Part shown: positions 8,891 through 19,829 of the stretch, piece after piece
Layout of the letters: every line of letters begins with the position of its first letter
Position numbering within the stretch: position 1 is the stretch's first letter
NCBI GenBank assembly: GCA_003550305.1
Contig: QKYT01000258.1
Coordinates: 21,249 to 49,887, forward strand
Length of the DNA stretch: 28,639 nt
DNA from: Glomus cerebriforme
Taxonomy: Eukaryota > Glomeromycota > Glomeromycetes > Glomerales > Glomeraceae
Reading direction: 5' to 3'
The notes under the pieces: generated by a model
The model's database searches: none
What the model was told of the DNA's origin: nothing
Seen by the model: only the letters and a program-made list of their open reading frames with translations
Program-made: the position numbers and the translations under genes

Positions 8891-9675
8891 ATGAGTATCT
8901 AAAAGTGAGCTAATTATCTACTTTCTCTTTAGTCCTACATTTTTCAAAATTTAATCTTGACCCTTCTTAAAAACCCTACTAATGTATAACAGAACAATAA
9001 AAATAATTAGTTATAAGAAGTTATTTCTTGTAATCTTTCGAATAATTAATTTAATACTACCTGATAATTTCTTTTTAACAAGCAATAATTTCATCGTGTA
9101 AATTAATAATTTTCATTTTGTAAATTCAATTGACTACTCGATTTGCACATTCAGTACGAGTAAGTTTGTTCTTTTGCCTTTTTCAAGAAAAAAATATATA
9201 TTGTCAGTATTGTTGAGATAAAACACAAGCAATAATTGAGCTTCAAGTACCTTTTTTAGCTGGTTGCTCTGCTGATGTATCCCCTACCGTTAAGTCTATT
9301 ACTACTGGAGAAATTTGCATCCACTATATTCTGCTGGGTCATTAAATCACCTGAACTTGAGTTAGAAATTACTGTCTAAATATGAATAGAAATACGGGAA
9401 AATGAGTAGAAGAAATGGATGAATAAATTTTAAAACACTGAAACTAACCTTTCATATTTATAGATTTCTTTTTGTAATGAATTCTCCAGCTTCAGAAACT
9501 TTATCGTATATTAGATGACCTAATGCATTTTGTGTGTATTACAATGTACAACTACAGACAGTATTTTAAGAGTTTAGTCATAACACAAAAATATAAAAAA
9601 TATAAGACAAAGTAGGATGATTTGAATTACTCTTATAATGAAATGATTTTCTTCTGCGGGTTTCGTAGTGTTGAA
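8891..9675. other. Intergenic region with one possible coding patch
   Basis: Mostly AT-rich and stop-dense. The patch at 9240-9370 is richer in GC and contains the minus-strand short frame listed separately. No other feature is supported. Confidence 0.4.
9243..9320 (-). CDS. Possible short peptide or first exon, 25 aa
   Basis: On the minus strand an ATG at 9318-9320 starts MQISPVVIDLTVGDTSAEQP, then AKKGT and TGA at 9243-9245. Its amino-acid mix is that of a real protein, not an AT-rich random frame. An AAG/GTACTTG donor near its end could instead splice it to a downstream exon, which I could not find. No family was recognised. It may be a surviving exon of a dead gene. Confidence 0.22.
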   Translation of the reverse strand: MQISPVVIDLTVGDTSAEQPAKKGT

Positions 9676-10233
9676 CTTGACCTCCAATAGATAAATAATG
9701 TTCTCGTTTATTTCTTCCGTAGTGGTGGTGGTAAACTAGTAAAAATCCGTTACCTTCTGTGATTTTGTAATAAATAATAAGTGAATAAATAAGATCTTGT
9801 TCTTTTAAATAAATAAATAAATAAATAATATTCTTGATCTTTTCAATAAATAAATAAATAAATATGTTCCTGATCTCCAATAAATAAATAAATAAATAAA
9901 TAATGTTCTTGAACTTTTCAATAAATAAATAAATAAATAATGTTCCTGATCTCCAATAAATAAATAAATAAATAAATAATGTTCTTGCTCATTTCCTCCG
10001 TAGTGGTGGTGGTAAAGGTAAACTGGTGAAAGTGCCTGTTGATACTGTAGTAGTTCTCCGTTATCTGTGGATGAGTAAATAAATAAGGATCTTGATCTTT
10101 TAAATAAATAAATAATTAATTTTCTTGATCTTTTCAATAAATAAATAAATAATGTTCTTGATCTTTTCAATAAATAAATAAATAATTTTCTTGATCTTTT
10201 CAATAAATAAATAAATAATGTTCTTGATCTTTC
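9676..10233. repeat. AATA-rich minisatellite with higher-order units, cut by the assembly gap
   Basis: The basic unit of about 32-38 bases is (AATA)n followed by ATGTTCTTGATCTTTTC, with variants ATGTTCCTGATCTCC. It repeats about ten times. A longer motif, TCCGTAGTGGTGGTGGTAAA, then CTAGT or GGTAAACTGG and a roughly 70-base segment, occurs twice (about 9717 and 9999), so there is a higher-order duplication. Minus-strand open frames here (repeated FIYLLKRSRTL) are by-products of the repeat and are not called as genes. The array runs into the N stretch, so its true length is unknown. Confidence 0.85.
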
Positions 10234-11179
10234 NNNNNNNNNNNNNNNNNNNNNNNNNNNNNNNNNNNNNNNNNNNNNNNNNNNNNNNNNNNNNNNNNNN
10301 NNNNNNNNNNNNNNNNNNNNNNNNNNNNNNNNNNNNNNNNNNNNNNNNNNNNNNNNNNNNNNNNNNNNNNNNNNNNNNNNNNNNNNNNNNNNNNNNNNNN
10401 NNNNNNNNNNNNNNNNNNNNNNNNNNNNNNNNNNNNNNNNNNNNNNNNNNNNNNNNNNNNNNNNNNNNNNNNNNNNNNNNNNNNNNNNNNNNNNNNNNNN
10501 NNNNNNNNNNNNNNNNNNNNNNNNNNNNNNNNNNNNNNNNNNNNNNNNNNNNNNNNNNNNNNNNNNNNNNNNNNNNNNNNNNNNNNNNNNNNNNNNNNNN
10601 NNNNNNNNNNNNNNNNNNNNNNNNNNNNNNNNNNNNNNNNNNNNNNNNNNNNNNNNNNNNNNNNNNNNNNNNNNNNNNNNNNNNNNNNNNNNNNNNNNNN
10701 NNNNNNNNNNNNNNNNNNNNNNNNNNNNNNNNNNNNNNNNNNNNNNNNNNNNNNNNNNNNNNNNNNNNNNNNNNNNNNNNNNNNNNNNNNNNNNNNNNNN
10801 NNNNNNNNNNNNNNNNNNNNNNNNNNNNNNNNNNNNNNNNNNNNNNNNNNNNNNNNNNNNNNNNNNNNNNNNNNNNNNNNNNNNNNNNNNNNNNNNNNNN
10901 NNNNNNNNNNNNNNNNNNNNNNNNNNNNNNNNNNNNNNNNNNNNNNNNNNNNNNNNNNNNNNNNNNNNNNNNNNNNNNNNNNNNNNNNNNNNNNNNNNNN
11001 NNNNNNNNNNNNNNNNNNNNNNNNNNNNNNNNNNNNNNNNNNNNNNNNNNNNNNNNNNNNNNNNNNNNNNNNNNNNNNNNNNNNNNNNNNNNNNNNNNNN
11101 NNNNNNNNNNNNNNNNNNNNNNNNNNNNNNNNNNNNNNNNNNNNNNNNNNNNNNNNNNNNNNNNNNNNNNNNNNNNNNN
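10234..11179. other. Assembly gap (946 N)
   Basis: Runs of N. It begins inside the minisatellite and ends at a T-run (11180-11191), so the gap was probably caused by the tandem array. Any reading frame across it is meaningless. Confidence 0.97.
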
Positions 11180-12210
11180 TTTTTTTTTTTTATAAAATTG
11201 GAAATTAGGGAGTATATATATTAAGTTATTGAGTATATTCTATTAATTGTGAGTCACAATTGTCATGTGCAGACGTAGTAATAATTTAGGTAGGTCATAA
11301 TTATTAGTAATCTGATCAGCGCAAAATTTAAACCAATATTATGTCATAGACGCATAATCATTCAACTTTACAACATAAATATCGTAGTAAATTTTACAAT
11401 CAATTAACCCTTTAAAATTCTTTTATTGTATATGAATTGATCTTCCTCATGAAAAATCAATTAATAAGTCTCTCCTGACTGGCTGGTTTAGTTTAGACTA
11501 GAATTTCCTGTTAGCTATTAATACCTAATTTAAATGAATTTTAAATTACGAATTTTATCAGTTTTCCATCACTCGGTGTAAGTATATACAATTCAATGTG
11601 ATCTTTCCAATATTGACAAAAGTGAATTGATGGCAGCAGAATAAAAAGATACTTAATATTGCACGTCATAATAATTATGAATCACGATGGAATTAAATAC
11701 GAATCATACAGCAGTGAATTATTTCAAACAATGGAATAAACAAACTAATGGATCATGTAAATGGACAAAAAGGATGAAATATTAGCTCTTTCTGATGATT
11801 TATGTGATTAAAAATTAGCAGGTTATCTTGAGAACATAAATATCTTCATTTTAGGCAAAGAAATGAATTCAGCTATACGACATGGTAAATGGAAGATAGA
11901 GGGATGAAGTTCTAAAAAATGTAATTAATATGTATGATTTTGAAAACTGGGTAAAGATTCAGAAATTTATAACTACTATTCAATGTTTTAAATGTTAGAT
12001 TAATGTTTTAGATCCTATTGTTAAAAAAGATCCCTTTGACAGAAAAAAAAATAAAGAATTAAAGATTATAGGGTTAATTGATGAATAGTAGGGCCAATAA
12101 TTATTGATGAAGTCATACAAAGTTTTAAATAAATTTTTCGTGAAACAAGGCAAAATTAAATTACGATTAATTTAATAAATTTAATAAACAAGAAATATCA
12201 TCAATTAGAG
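11180..12210. other. Decayed AT-rich region
   Basis: It contains a short piece of the dispersed repeat described at 16890 and 18499 (11469-11510). Scattered coding-like scraps occur at 11760-12090, such as DEILALSDDLCD and VLKNVINMYDFENWVK, broken by stops. They suggest a very old pseudogene whose family I cannot name. Confidence 0.35.
11469..11510 (+). repeat. Fragment of the CTGACTGGCTGGTTTAG dispersed repeat
   Basis: TCTCTCCTGACTGGCTGGTT followed by TAGTTTAGACTAGAATTTCC aligns with 18692-18727 (TCTCCTATCTGGCCAGTTTG, then GTTTAGGTTAGAATTCCC) and, inverted, with 16890-16925. Only the outer part of the repeat is present. Confidence 0.5.
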
Positions 12211-12262
12211 GTCTGCAACGGGCCGGTCCAGGCTCAAAACTCGGCCCGGACCCGGCCCGGAT
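12211..12262 (+). mobile_element. Solo end of the GGCCTGCA/GGGCC element family
   Basis: GGTCTGCAACGGGCCGGTCC followed by AGGCTCAAAACTCGGCCCGG matches the left end of the element at 26223 (GGCCTGCAATGGGCCAGATC, then TGTGCTCAAAACCTGGCC). It is a sharp GC island in AT-rich DNA. No partner end was found downstream, so it is a truncated copy. Confidence 0.55.
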
Positions 12263-12942
12263 AAATAAATTATCATTAATTTATATCAGATGTTAATAAA
12301 ACCGATTAATAATTATAAAAAAAAATGTCACTTGCCCACCGAAAACTCATTGATTTGCTGCTAATAATACAAAATATTGAAAGATTTCATACAGTTTTGG
12401 CCATATAAATCATATATTTAAAGAAAAATTTTTTCTTGAAATAAATTTTAAAGATCTGTAGAAAACTAGTAATACATTAATTATCAAATATATTTATTAA
12501 TAGTATTTAAAAATGATAAAATAATCTCTATCCTCGTTTAACTAACAAACTAAAATTGACTTGAATTGTCTACTTTTAATGGCGTGTTGATTACCGAATG
12601 AAAATAAAATAAATTTTTAATTTCTCATCGAATAATGTATCGTATTTTATATACCCTGCAATAATGCAAGTAATGCATTCAGCAGAAAATATTTTTATGT
12701 GATAAGTGTTATATTTTGGTAAATTTGAATACATTTAAATTCATTTAAATTTTATTTCCGCAGAAACTGTTGATAATATAAATAATTTTTGTAGAGAATT
12801 CCATTTTTTAAACAAAAGTTTTTCCACTAATTCATATACAAAAACAGTTATAAGATTATTTTGATTTTACATAAAATAATATTAAAATACAATAAAAAAA
12901 AAAGTTTAATATACTTTATATTTACTTCCTATAAATGAAAAA
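12263..12942. other. AT-rich intergenic DNA
   Basis: No genes, repeats with partners in the window, or clear signals were found. Confidence 0.4.
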
Positions 12943-13115
12943 TGAAATGAAACGTTACAGTATTTGATAACAATATATTATATGTTTATGATAAAATTGA
13001 GTGGACTGAGCTTATTTCAGATCCTACTGTATTTCCTTTGGAGAAATGGATCAACGAACTTTTAAGCATGCTGATATGCTGATTTGCCTGTGATGAACGA
13101 TAAGCTGTCATAAAG
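12943..13115 (+). pseudogene. Orphan coding-like exon relic, unknown family
   Basis: One frame reads NVTVFDNNILYVYDKIEW then TELISDPTVFPLEKWINELL before a stop. Shifting frame gives KHADMLIC and then CDER and AVIK, so one or two indels probably broke an originally continuous exon, with a possible donor at GTAGGG. The composition (W, P, E, D rich) is clearly protein-like compared with its surroundings. I do not recognise the family. Confidence 0.35.
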
Positions 13116-13766
13116 GTAGGGCTAATTAATGTATTTTGCAAGGCTTTGTGTTAGTGAATAGAATTTATTTTTAACATAAATACATTTAGGTACTGAATAT
13201 TTTATACGTACACCAGCGCTCTTGTTTTTAAGAAAAATAGATTGGTACTTGATAATATTGGTAAAATTTTTGAATGTAAATATATGGTACCCAGTAACAA
13301 TCAAGCGTAAAGAATTATGATAGTATTCATTTTCTTTTTATTAATAATATCTATATTATTAGTTTAAATCCACTTCACCTTATTAGGAAGCGTTAAGTAT
13401 TGAACTATTTGTATCATAAATACTTTTTTTTTACTACCCCTCCTTCGGCGTAAAATGTTTTTAATATGCAACAAATTAAAAAAAAAATAGTAAAGCAAAT
13501 TTATTAACTTAACACTACAAAATACTTTAAGGAAACTTTGAATAATCGTTCAATACAAAAAAAAAATATACAATTACTACGGATAATTTAATCACGCATG
13601 ATCTTCATTTTTTGCTCACGTTAAAAGCATGTGATTGATGACACAGATAAGGTTAGCTGAATACTGAAATGATACACAAAATTTGTTGGCGTAAATAAGA
13701 ATTTTTTCTTTTCTATTTATTAATTGTATTGTTCCCCCTTGTCAAATGTCCTAATTTTGTAACGTT
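13116..13766. other. Intergenic region upstream of the kinase gene
   Basis: AT-rich, with a small mixed patch ACCCCTCCTTCGGCG at about 13435-13449. The promoter and 5' UTR of the kinase must lie in the last few hundred bases. A pyrimidine stretch GTTCCCCCTTGTC precedes the ATG by about 30 bases, but no specific element is recognisable. Confidence 0.4.
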
Positions 13767-15489
13767 ATGGAGCAAAAATATCTCAGTGACGATATAATTG
13801 AACAAATAAAAGATTTTAACCATTCTATACATGCAATTCATAGTTTAACTGAAGAACAAGAATTATTAATTGATAAACTAATATTAAATGAAGAAATAAA
13901 AGAAAATTATAAAAAATATGGTTTATGTAGAGAATGTAAACAACCTAAAACTGATTTTGGTTGGTGTAATGTATGTAACGCAAAACATTTTCAACGAAAT
14001 TTTAAAAATTGGACTAGTGGTAATGATGATATTGACGAATTTATTCAAGATACTCAGCTATCAGCAACTCACTATTGGAAAGTATTAGAATGGATTCCTT
14101 ATGATAGATTTTATGGTATTAAATTTATTGCAAAAGGTGGATTTGGTAAAGTGTATAAAGCAAATTGGATTGATAGTTATATAGATTATTGGGATAATAA
14201 AAATCAAAATTGGAAACGACGTTATCCTAATAAGTTTGTAGCACTAAAAAGTTTAAATAATTCAAAAAATGTTACATTAGAATTTATCAATGAGGTATAG
14301 ATTAATTTATCATTTAATGAAATTTTAAAATATTATTTTTTTACTAATGTATTTTTTTTTTATTAAATGTTATATTTTAGATTACATTCCATCTTAAACT
14401 TAATATAGATTTGAAATATACTTCTATCATTAGACTTTACGGAATAACTCAAGATCCAGACACAAAAAATTATATGATGATTTTGGATTATGCAAAGAAT
14501 GGAAGTTTACGAAATTATTTGGATAAAAATTATGATAAATTATCTATAAATTGGTATACCAAGATTAATGATTTATATTGGATTACATATGGGCTTAATG
14601 AAATTCATCAAATAGGGTTAATTCATCGAGATTTACATATTGGTAATATACTTCATACCTATAAACCAGTGATAACTGATATGGGATTATGCAAACCAGC
14701 AGATTATAATGCATTAGAAAATACAAAAAAAAGTGTTTATGGTGTTTTACCTTATATTGCTCCTGAAATTTTAAGAGGACAAAATTATACCAAAGCTGCT
14801 GATATTTATAGTTTTGGCATAATTATGTATGAATTCATTTCTGAATTACCTCCATACCATGATGTAAGTCATGATAATAATTTAGCATTAAAAATCTGTC
14901 AAGGACTTAGACCAACATTTAATATTAAAGTACCCCAATTGATTGTACATTTAATTAAAAGTTGTTTAGATGCAAATCCATTAAATCGACCATCAGCAAG
15001 TAAAGCATGTGGTATTTTAGATCAATTGTTGCATGAACTTAATAGTATAACAAAAACGGAAATAAAAGAACAAATTAAAGAAGCATATGAAATCAATGAT
15101 AAATTACAAACTAATGTTTCTTCTACTAATTTATCATATGAAACACATTCAGAAGCTATTTATACAAGTAGATTACTTAATTTTAATAATCTTCCTGAAC
15201 CAAAGAATTCAGATGATTATTATAAACATTATGATAATATTATAAGTACGGAATATTCAGGTAATTAAATTCTTATTTTATTTGAAAAATATTAAAAAAA
15301 AATCTAATAAATTTTATTTTATTTGNTAGAAAATCTACAAATTGATATTTCTCAATTGAAAATTAACGAAAATGGTGAAATTTTTTACTAATGTATTAAA
15401 CTTTGTTTATGCTGGTATAATTGTTTTTTATTTCTAATTTTTTTTATTTTTTTTTTCTAGATCAAAATAATGAATCTAAAGGAATTTAG
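13767..15489 (+). CDS. Protein kinase with N-terminal CxxC ribbon (four exons, 493 aa)
   Basis: Proposed exons are 13767-14294, 14381-15260, 15330-15374 and 15461-15489; all junctions are GT-AG (one acceptor has N as the base before TAG) and phases match. Residues 54-70 form a zinc-ribbon-like pair, C54xxC57 and C67xxC70, followed by NFKNWTSGN, the signature of this fungal family. The kinase domain has a Gly loop AKGGFGKVYKA (122-132), VALK with Lys161, the catalytic loop HRDLHIGN (258-265), DMG in place of DFG (276-278) and APE (303-305), so all catalytic residues are present. Residues 400-493 are a polar tail. The two tiny last exons replace a frame that would otherwise end 8 bases into intron 2; they add DISQLKINENDQNNES and a TAG. 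The kinase resembles tyrosine-kinase-like (TKL) enzymes of Glomeromycotina. Substrates are unknown. A dead relative lies at 5612. Confidence 0.93.
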
Positions 15490-15989
15490 AATCCAATTTC
15501 TTAGTTTATATTTTTTTATTTAAATTTTTTTCCAAAGTTATAATTTAAAATCTGCCTTTTATTCTATCTTTCATATGAAGTATAAGTTAAAAACAAAATT
15601 TATTTTAATTGTCGTAAATGGACTAGTAAGTTTAATATATTTCTTTTAAATATGGATATTACAAAATATTATGTGGATGAATTAAATGAACTTTAATAAT
15701 TTTTTATTTGAATGTGATTTAGACCCTAAAAATGTATTTAAAATATTATCAATATGGAATTGGTTAAATATTTTCTAGTTTAATAAATAAATAAAATAAA
15801 AAAAATAATAAAAAGTCTTATAGTTTTTCGTTTTTTGTAATACAGTTAATCAATTGAACATTTAATAATTGTGAAAAAAAAATTATTATTTTAAAAATTA
15901 AAAATAAATCTTTTCAGTTTAATTAAATATCTCTAATCTAATCTATTCTAACTAATCTAAAATTCTAAATTAATTTTATTATTGTTTAT
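15490..15989. other. Kinase 3' UTR and intergenic DNA
   Basis: T-rich sequence follows the TAG at 15487-15489. No second gene is visible. Stop-dense scraps near 15640-15770 are not interpretable. Confidence 0.4.
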
Positions 15990-16680
15990 TTGATTCTAGC
16001 TATTAGCAATTTCTAACATTGTTTAATCATGTCATTTGTTATACTTTTTTTCATTTTCTAATTTCTTATATTCCTTCATTAACTTTTCTATTTTATCTTA
16101 TTATTCATGTTTATTTCTTTTTGTTATTTATTCTAATTTACACCATTATTTCTTTTTATTTGTAGCTTATCACATCATTGTTTCAAATTAGTTTTTGTAT
16201 GTTTCAATTGACATTATAAAACTTGTTGACTTTAAATTATCCTCCCATTATTTCTTGGCAATACTGTTCCTTTTTGTCATAGCATTCGTTATTATCTCAA
16301 TAATTCTCACTTTATTTTCACACTTCATAAATGATTTCAATAGCCCTGATACTTTCTTATTTCTATATTATAATTTTCTTTAATTATATACTTTTCCTCA
16401 AATTGTTCTTTCCACTTTTATCCTAGCATTTCTGTTTTTAGCTTTTTCCTCATTCATTTTCATTGAAGATTTCATCCTCGATGATTTTTTTAATATTTAT
16501 CAATTCTTTATTCATCCATTTATTGAATTTTAGTAGTTGCTTTCTTGTTGTCACACAGATTGAGATTCTTTTGTCTTTACTGTTTAAAGGTCTAAATATG
16601 ACCACTGCACCTTCTATTTTTTCTGCTTTATATATTTTGTTTCCCATTTTCTGTTAATAAACCTGTTTCTTTCTTTGATT
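15990..16680 (-). pseudogene. Decayed retrotransposon-like coding segment, minus strand
   Basis: The minus strand is purine-rich and protein-like. The best frame, 16450-16647, starts MGNKIYKAEKIEGAVVIFRP and continues LNSKDKRISICVTTRKQLLK to NENE, 65 residues. Beyond it, after stops, comes KEQFEEKY (about 16390-16415), which recurs on the plus strand in the decayed segment near 19245. The repeated occurrence and the charge pattern suggest a repetitive element, most likely a LINE-type polyprotein fragment, but no catalytic motif is visible. It forms one arm of a symmetric arrangement with 18760-19430. Confidence 0.4.
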
Positions 16681-16889
16681 TTTCCATCATTACATTCTAA
16701 CAGTTTCGTTTTCCAATTCCATAATATCCCATCGTTTATCTTTAATTATCTTCTTTTAAAGTGGATTTCAGGTTTAGTGTTTTACAGCCATTCTTTGGTA
16801 TTTCGACTTGCAACTTGACCTACTTAAGGCTTATTGGTATACTTAGAGTTATTGGATTTTTGAAATAAGTAAAGAGAGTAAAGAGAGAG
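16681..16889. other. Spacer between retro-like fragment and repeat arm
   Basis: AT-rich, with a mixed patch around 16790-16850. Nothing could be identified. Confidence 0.35.
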
Positions 16890-17009
16890 TTCTAATCTAA
16901 ACCAACCAGCCAGTTAGGAGGTACTCGACTATTCTGACTGGTTTTCCTTGCCTGATACGAGGAAAGACCTCTATATACAGTATAAGGAAGATAAGAGGGA
17001 GTTTAAGGG
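16890..17009 (-). repeat. Dispersed repeat, inverted arm
   Basis: The sequence GTTCTAATCTAAACCAACCA, then CCTTGCCTGATACGAGG and CTCTATATACAGTATAAGGA is the reverse complement, with modest divergence, of 18601-18727 and of the tandem neighbour at 18499-18592. It is non-coding. The two loci are 1.5 kb apart in opposite orientation. Confidence 0.7.
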
Positions 17010-18498
17010 TAGTTTTTAAAAGGATTTAAAGAAAAATAATAATATAATATTAGAAAGTATGAAAAATAATAAAGAATATTGAAAAAAAGGTGATATTTAT
17101 ATAATTGAAAATATTAAAAATATGTAAAAATATGTCAAAATTAATAATAAATTAAACATGATTAGTCATCATTTCATCAAATGTCTTAATTATTACATAA
17201 TGTTTTTTATTTGTCCTTGTGTAATGATTTTCTCCTAGTACCAAAAATTCCAAATGAGTTAAATCCATAACAGATAACTAAATTTTTATCAATGTTTTTA
17301 CTTTTTACTAATATTATAATATTATTACAAATATATTTTTTAATTAGCGATACTTTGTATTAAAACAGTTATACTGTAAGTTTAATATTAATGACCTAAT
17401 ATTCAGATCAACATGAAAAGACACTTTTCAAATGATCAAATTTATTTCAAAAAAAAGATAGATGAATAAAATAAAAATAGAATAAATAGATTAAAAACAT
17501 GAAATAAAATAATTTAAAAATGAATAAATACAATAGGTTAATGATGAATAAATGATTCAAAGATGAATAAATAGCTAAATAAATAGATTGAAAATTGAAA
17601 GAAAAATAATAGGATAATAAACGAAATAAAAAATATATTATTCATATGAATATGATCAAAATCATCCATAGTAATAGTCAAATGAGCCAAAAACAAATCT
17701 AGACTGCTACTTTAGCTTGTTTATAGATTACTGAATCTTCATAAAAATGGTTATATGAATTTATTAATAATTTCCTTATTTCTTGTAATTAGACTTTAGT
17801 TTCAATCATCATTTTGAGAAGGTTTTACATGTATTGGTCGGTATAATCCAAAAACAACGAAAATCATCATAAATTAATCCTTTAATATGAATTTCTTTAA
17901 GACTGTAAGCAATAATCAATAAAATTTTCAATTTATCTTTCCAATTCTAAGTATTGTCTTAATACTTTCTAAATTTTGCATGATCATTCTGATAACATTC
18001 TTTTCTTTCACGACCAATCCTTTTTATATAAATATTTATTTTTGTAGTTGAAAATTAAAATATTTAAATTTACAACTAAAGTTGAGTTAGATTATTATCT
18101 CTCATTCATATTCTTAATTATGAATAAGCTATAAAATTAAACTATGTGACTCATAAACTAATTATAAAAAAAATAACGCGTATATTTTACTTGGCTAGCC
18201 CATTAGCCCATGATTAAAAATAAATACAGATGAATTAAGTAGTACATTGCATAATTAATAATAAAAATACATAATTAGTTTTCATGACACATCCTTTGTA
18301 AATTTTACAAAGGTAAAAATATATATATATGTATGTATACCTACCATTTTTTTTAGTTTCTAAATTTAAAAATTAGATTCACTGGATTCTCCCTTTAATC
18401 TTTTTTTAAACTTCTTGCTCTCTCTATAAACATTTCTCTCTCTCTATAATTTTATCTTTTCTCTCTATCCTTTTTAACAATTACTCCTTTTAAATTAC
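17010..18498. other. AT-rich region between inverted repeat arms
   Basis: No intact gene is visible. It contains the third copy of the TTTTCTCCTAGT dispersed repeat (17228-17266), an ATGAATAAAT-rich low-complexity stretch (17455-17640), a minus-strand coding-like scrap GLYRPIHVKPSQNDD (about 17804-17850, then stops), an AT microsatellite near 18319, and a CT-rich tract (18416-18470). Confidence 0.45.
17228..17266 (+). repeat. Degenerate dispersed repeat, copy 3
   Basis: TTTTCTCCTAGTACCAAAAA, then TTCCAAATGAGTTAAATCC aligns with 24555-24587 and, inverted, with 2918-2950. Confidence 0.4.
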
Positions 18499-18727
18499 TT
18501 CTTGATTTCCTTGTACTGTATATCGGGCAAGGAAATGCCAGTAATCCCAGTCAGTTAGTCGAGTATCTTCTATCTGGCTGGTCTGGTTTGGTTTTTTTTA
18601 AATTCCTTTAAACTTCCTTTTAACTTCCTTATACTGCATATGGAGGAGTCCTCGTATCAGGCAAGGAAAGACCGGTCAGATAGTCGAGTATCTCCTATCT
18701 GGCCAGTTTGGTTTAGGTTAGAATTCC
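18499..18727 (+). repeat. Dispersed repeat, two tandem units
   Basis: Two related units of about 100-125 bases lie in tandem (18499-18592 and 18601-18727). Each has ACTTCCTTATACTGCATAT-type sequence, a GGCAAGGAAA motif, AGTCGAGTATCTYCTATCTG, and a GGTTTGGTTT end. Both are inverted relative to the arm at 16890-17009. The second unit retains CTCGTATCAGGCAAGGAAAG. The family is unknown; possibly part of a retroelement untranslated region, because coding-like relics start just outside both arms. Confidence 0.7.
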
Positions 18728-18759
18728 CTTTTTAATTTCCTTGTATTTAATATGTTTAT

Positions 18760-19430
18760 TTGAAGACTAATGAGATCATTGATGAGGGAGATATCAACAA
18801 ACAACAAAATTATGAGAGAAAAAAGAAGAAATACCACTTCAAGATAAAACAAGAATACGCAACAATCATAAGAATGAAATATCAGCATGTTGAAATGTGA
18901 AAAATCAAAATTTAAAAAACAACTAAAAATGATTATAATAAAAAAATAATAGAAAATATGGATAAAGAAATAGAAGATAGGCTCAAGATAACAAAGAAGA
19001 TACAGAAAGAGAAAGATGGAATAAAGGAAATGAAAGAAAAAATACAGATAACAAGTTAAAAGAGGTATTTAGCCAAAGAAAATATTTGCTATCTGGTTAA
19101 TGATTAAACAAACAACAAGAAATATAATAAATTATTGGACTTTGAGGGGATAATAAAAGAAACAGATTGCCAATAATAACAGATAAAGAAGAAACCAAAG
19201 AACATTTCCAAAGATGAAGATGAAGTCAAATAGGGACAAGTTCGAAAGAACAATTCGAAGAAAAGTATCCTGCTTAGAAAAAAGATGCCAATCACTTAAT
19301 TATGGAAAAAGTTGGGAATAAAAGATATAATCAACAAAAACAAACAATAATAATAGAAATAAATTAGAAAGGATAAATTAGAAAGGATAATGAAGGGATA
19401 TAAGAATATATATAACAAATTGATACAAAT
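18760..19430 (+). pseudogene. Decayed retrotransposon-like coding segment, plus strand
   Basis: Purine-rich plus strand with protein-like pieces broken by stops: ERKDGIKEMKEKIQ-type sequence around 19010, RLPIITDKEETKEHF (about 19168-19212), then KEQFEEKYPA (about 19240-19270). The ITDKEETKEHF plus KEQFEEKY order resembles the linker ahead of the reverse transcriptase domain in LINE elements of these fungi; this is recollection, not a search. It mirrors the minus-strand segment at 15990-16680. Confidence 0.4.
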
Positions 19431-19829
19431 GAGGTAGTAATATTAGATTTTTTTATTTCTATTAGTAATTTTATTTTTTTAAATGTATTAAAAAATCTTC
19501 TTTTTTTAATAAATAAAATAATTTTTTAAAACCAGATTATCTAATGGATAATTCATACTACTCTAATCATTTTCTAATTACAAAACAATTATAAAACAAA
19601 TTCCATATTTAACTGGACAAATATATTCTTATTCTCAATTCTAATGAAAAATGCAATTTTTCTAAAGATTTTCAAATATGTACACAAAAATATAGTGAGC
19701 TTAAAGTTCTAATCGCTAAATATTATTTTTTTTTTTTAACATAACAACGATTGTATTCAATTTTATTAAAAAGTAATTATATATAAAACAAGTTACAAAA
19801 ATTACAAAGAAAAAAGAATAAACTGCCTC
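19431..19829. other. AT-rich spacer
   Basis: T-rich and A-rich runs without supported features. It may include the 3' UTR of the minus-strand gene that starts right of it. Confidence 0.35.

Noticed and set aside
9578..10203. Minus-strand open frames of 100 and 132 codons with repeated FIYLLKRSR units
   Set aside because: They are translations of the AATA-rich minisatellite; the repeat has no stop in that frame, and no start context or family supports a protein.
10218..11195. 325-codon open frame on the plus strand
   Set aside because: Almost all of it is N from the assembly gap.
13122..13304. Minus-strand 60-codon frame
   Set aside because: No recognisable features; length is within expectation for chance in this region.
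16195..16657. Plus-strand 62- and 64-codon hydrophobic frames
   Set aside because: T-rich antisense of the purine-rich minus-strand relic; hydrophobicity follows from base composition.
19104..19295. Minus-strand 63-codon frame
   Set aside because: Antisense of the decayed plus-strand retro-like segment.
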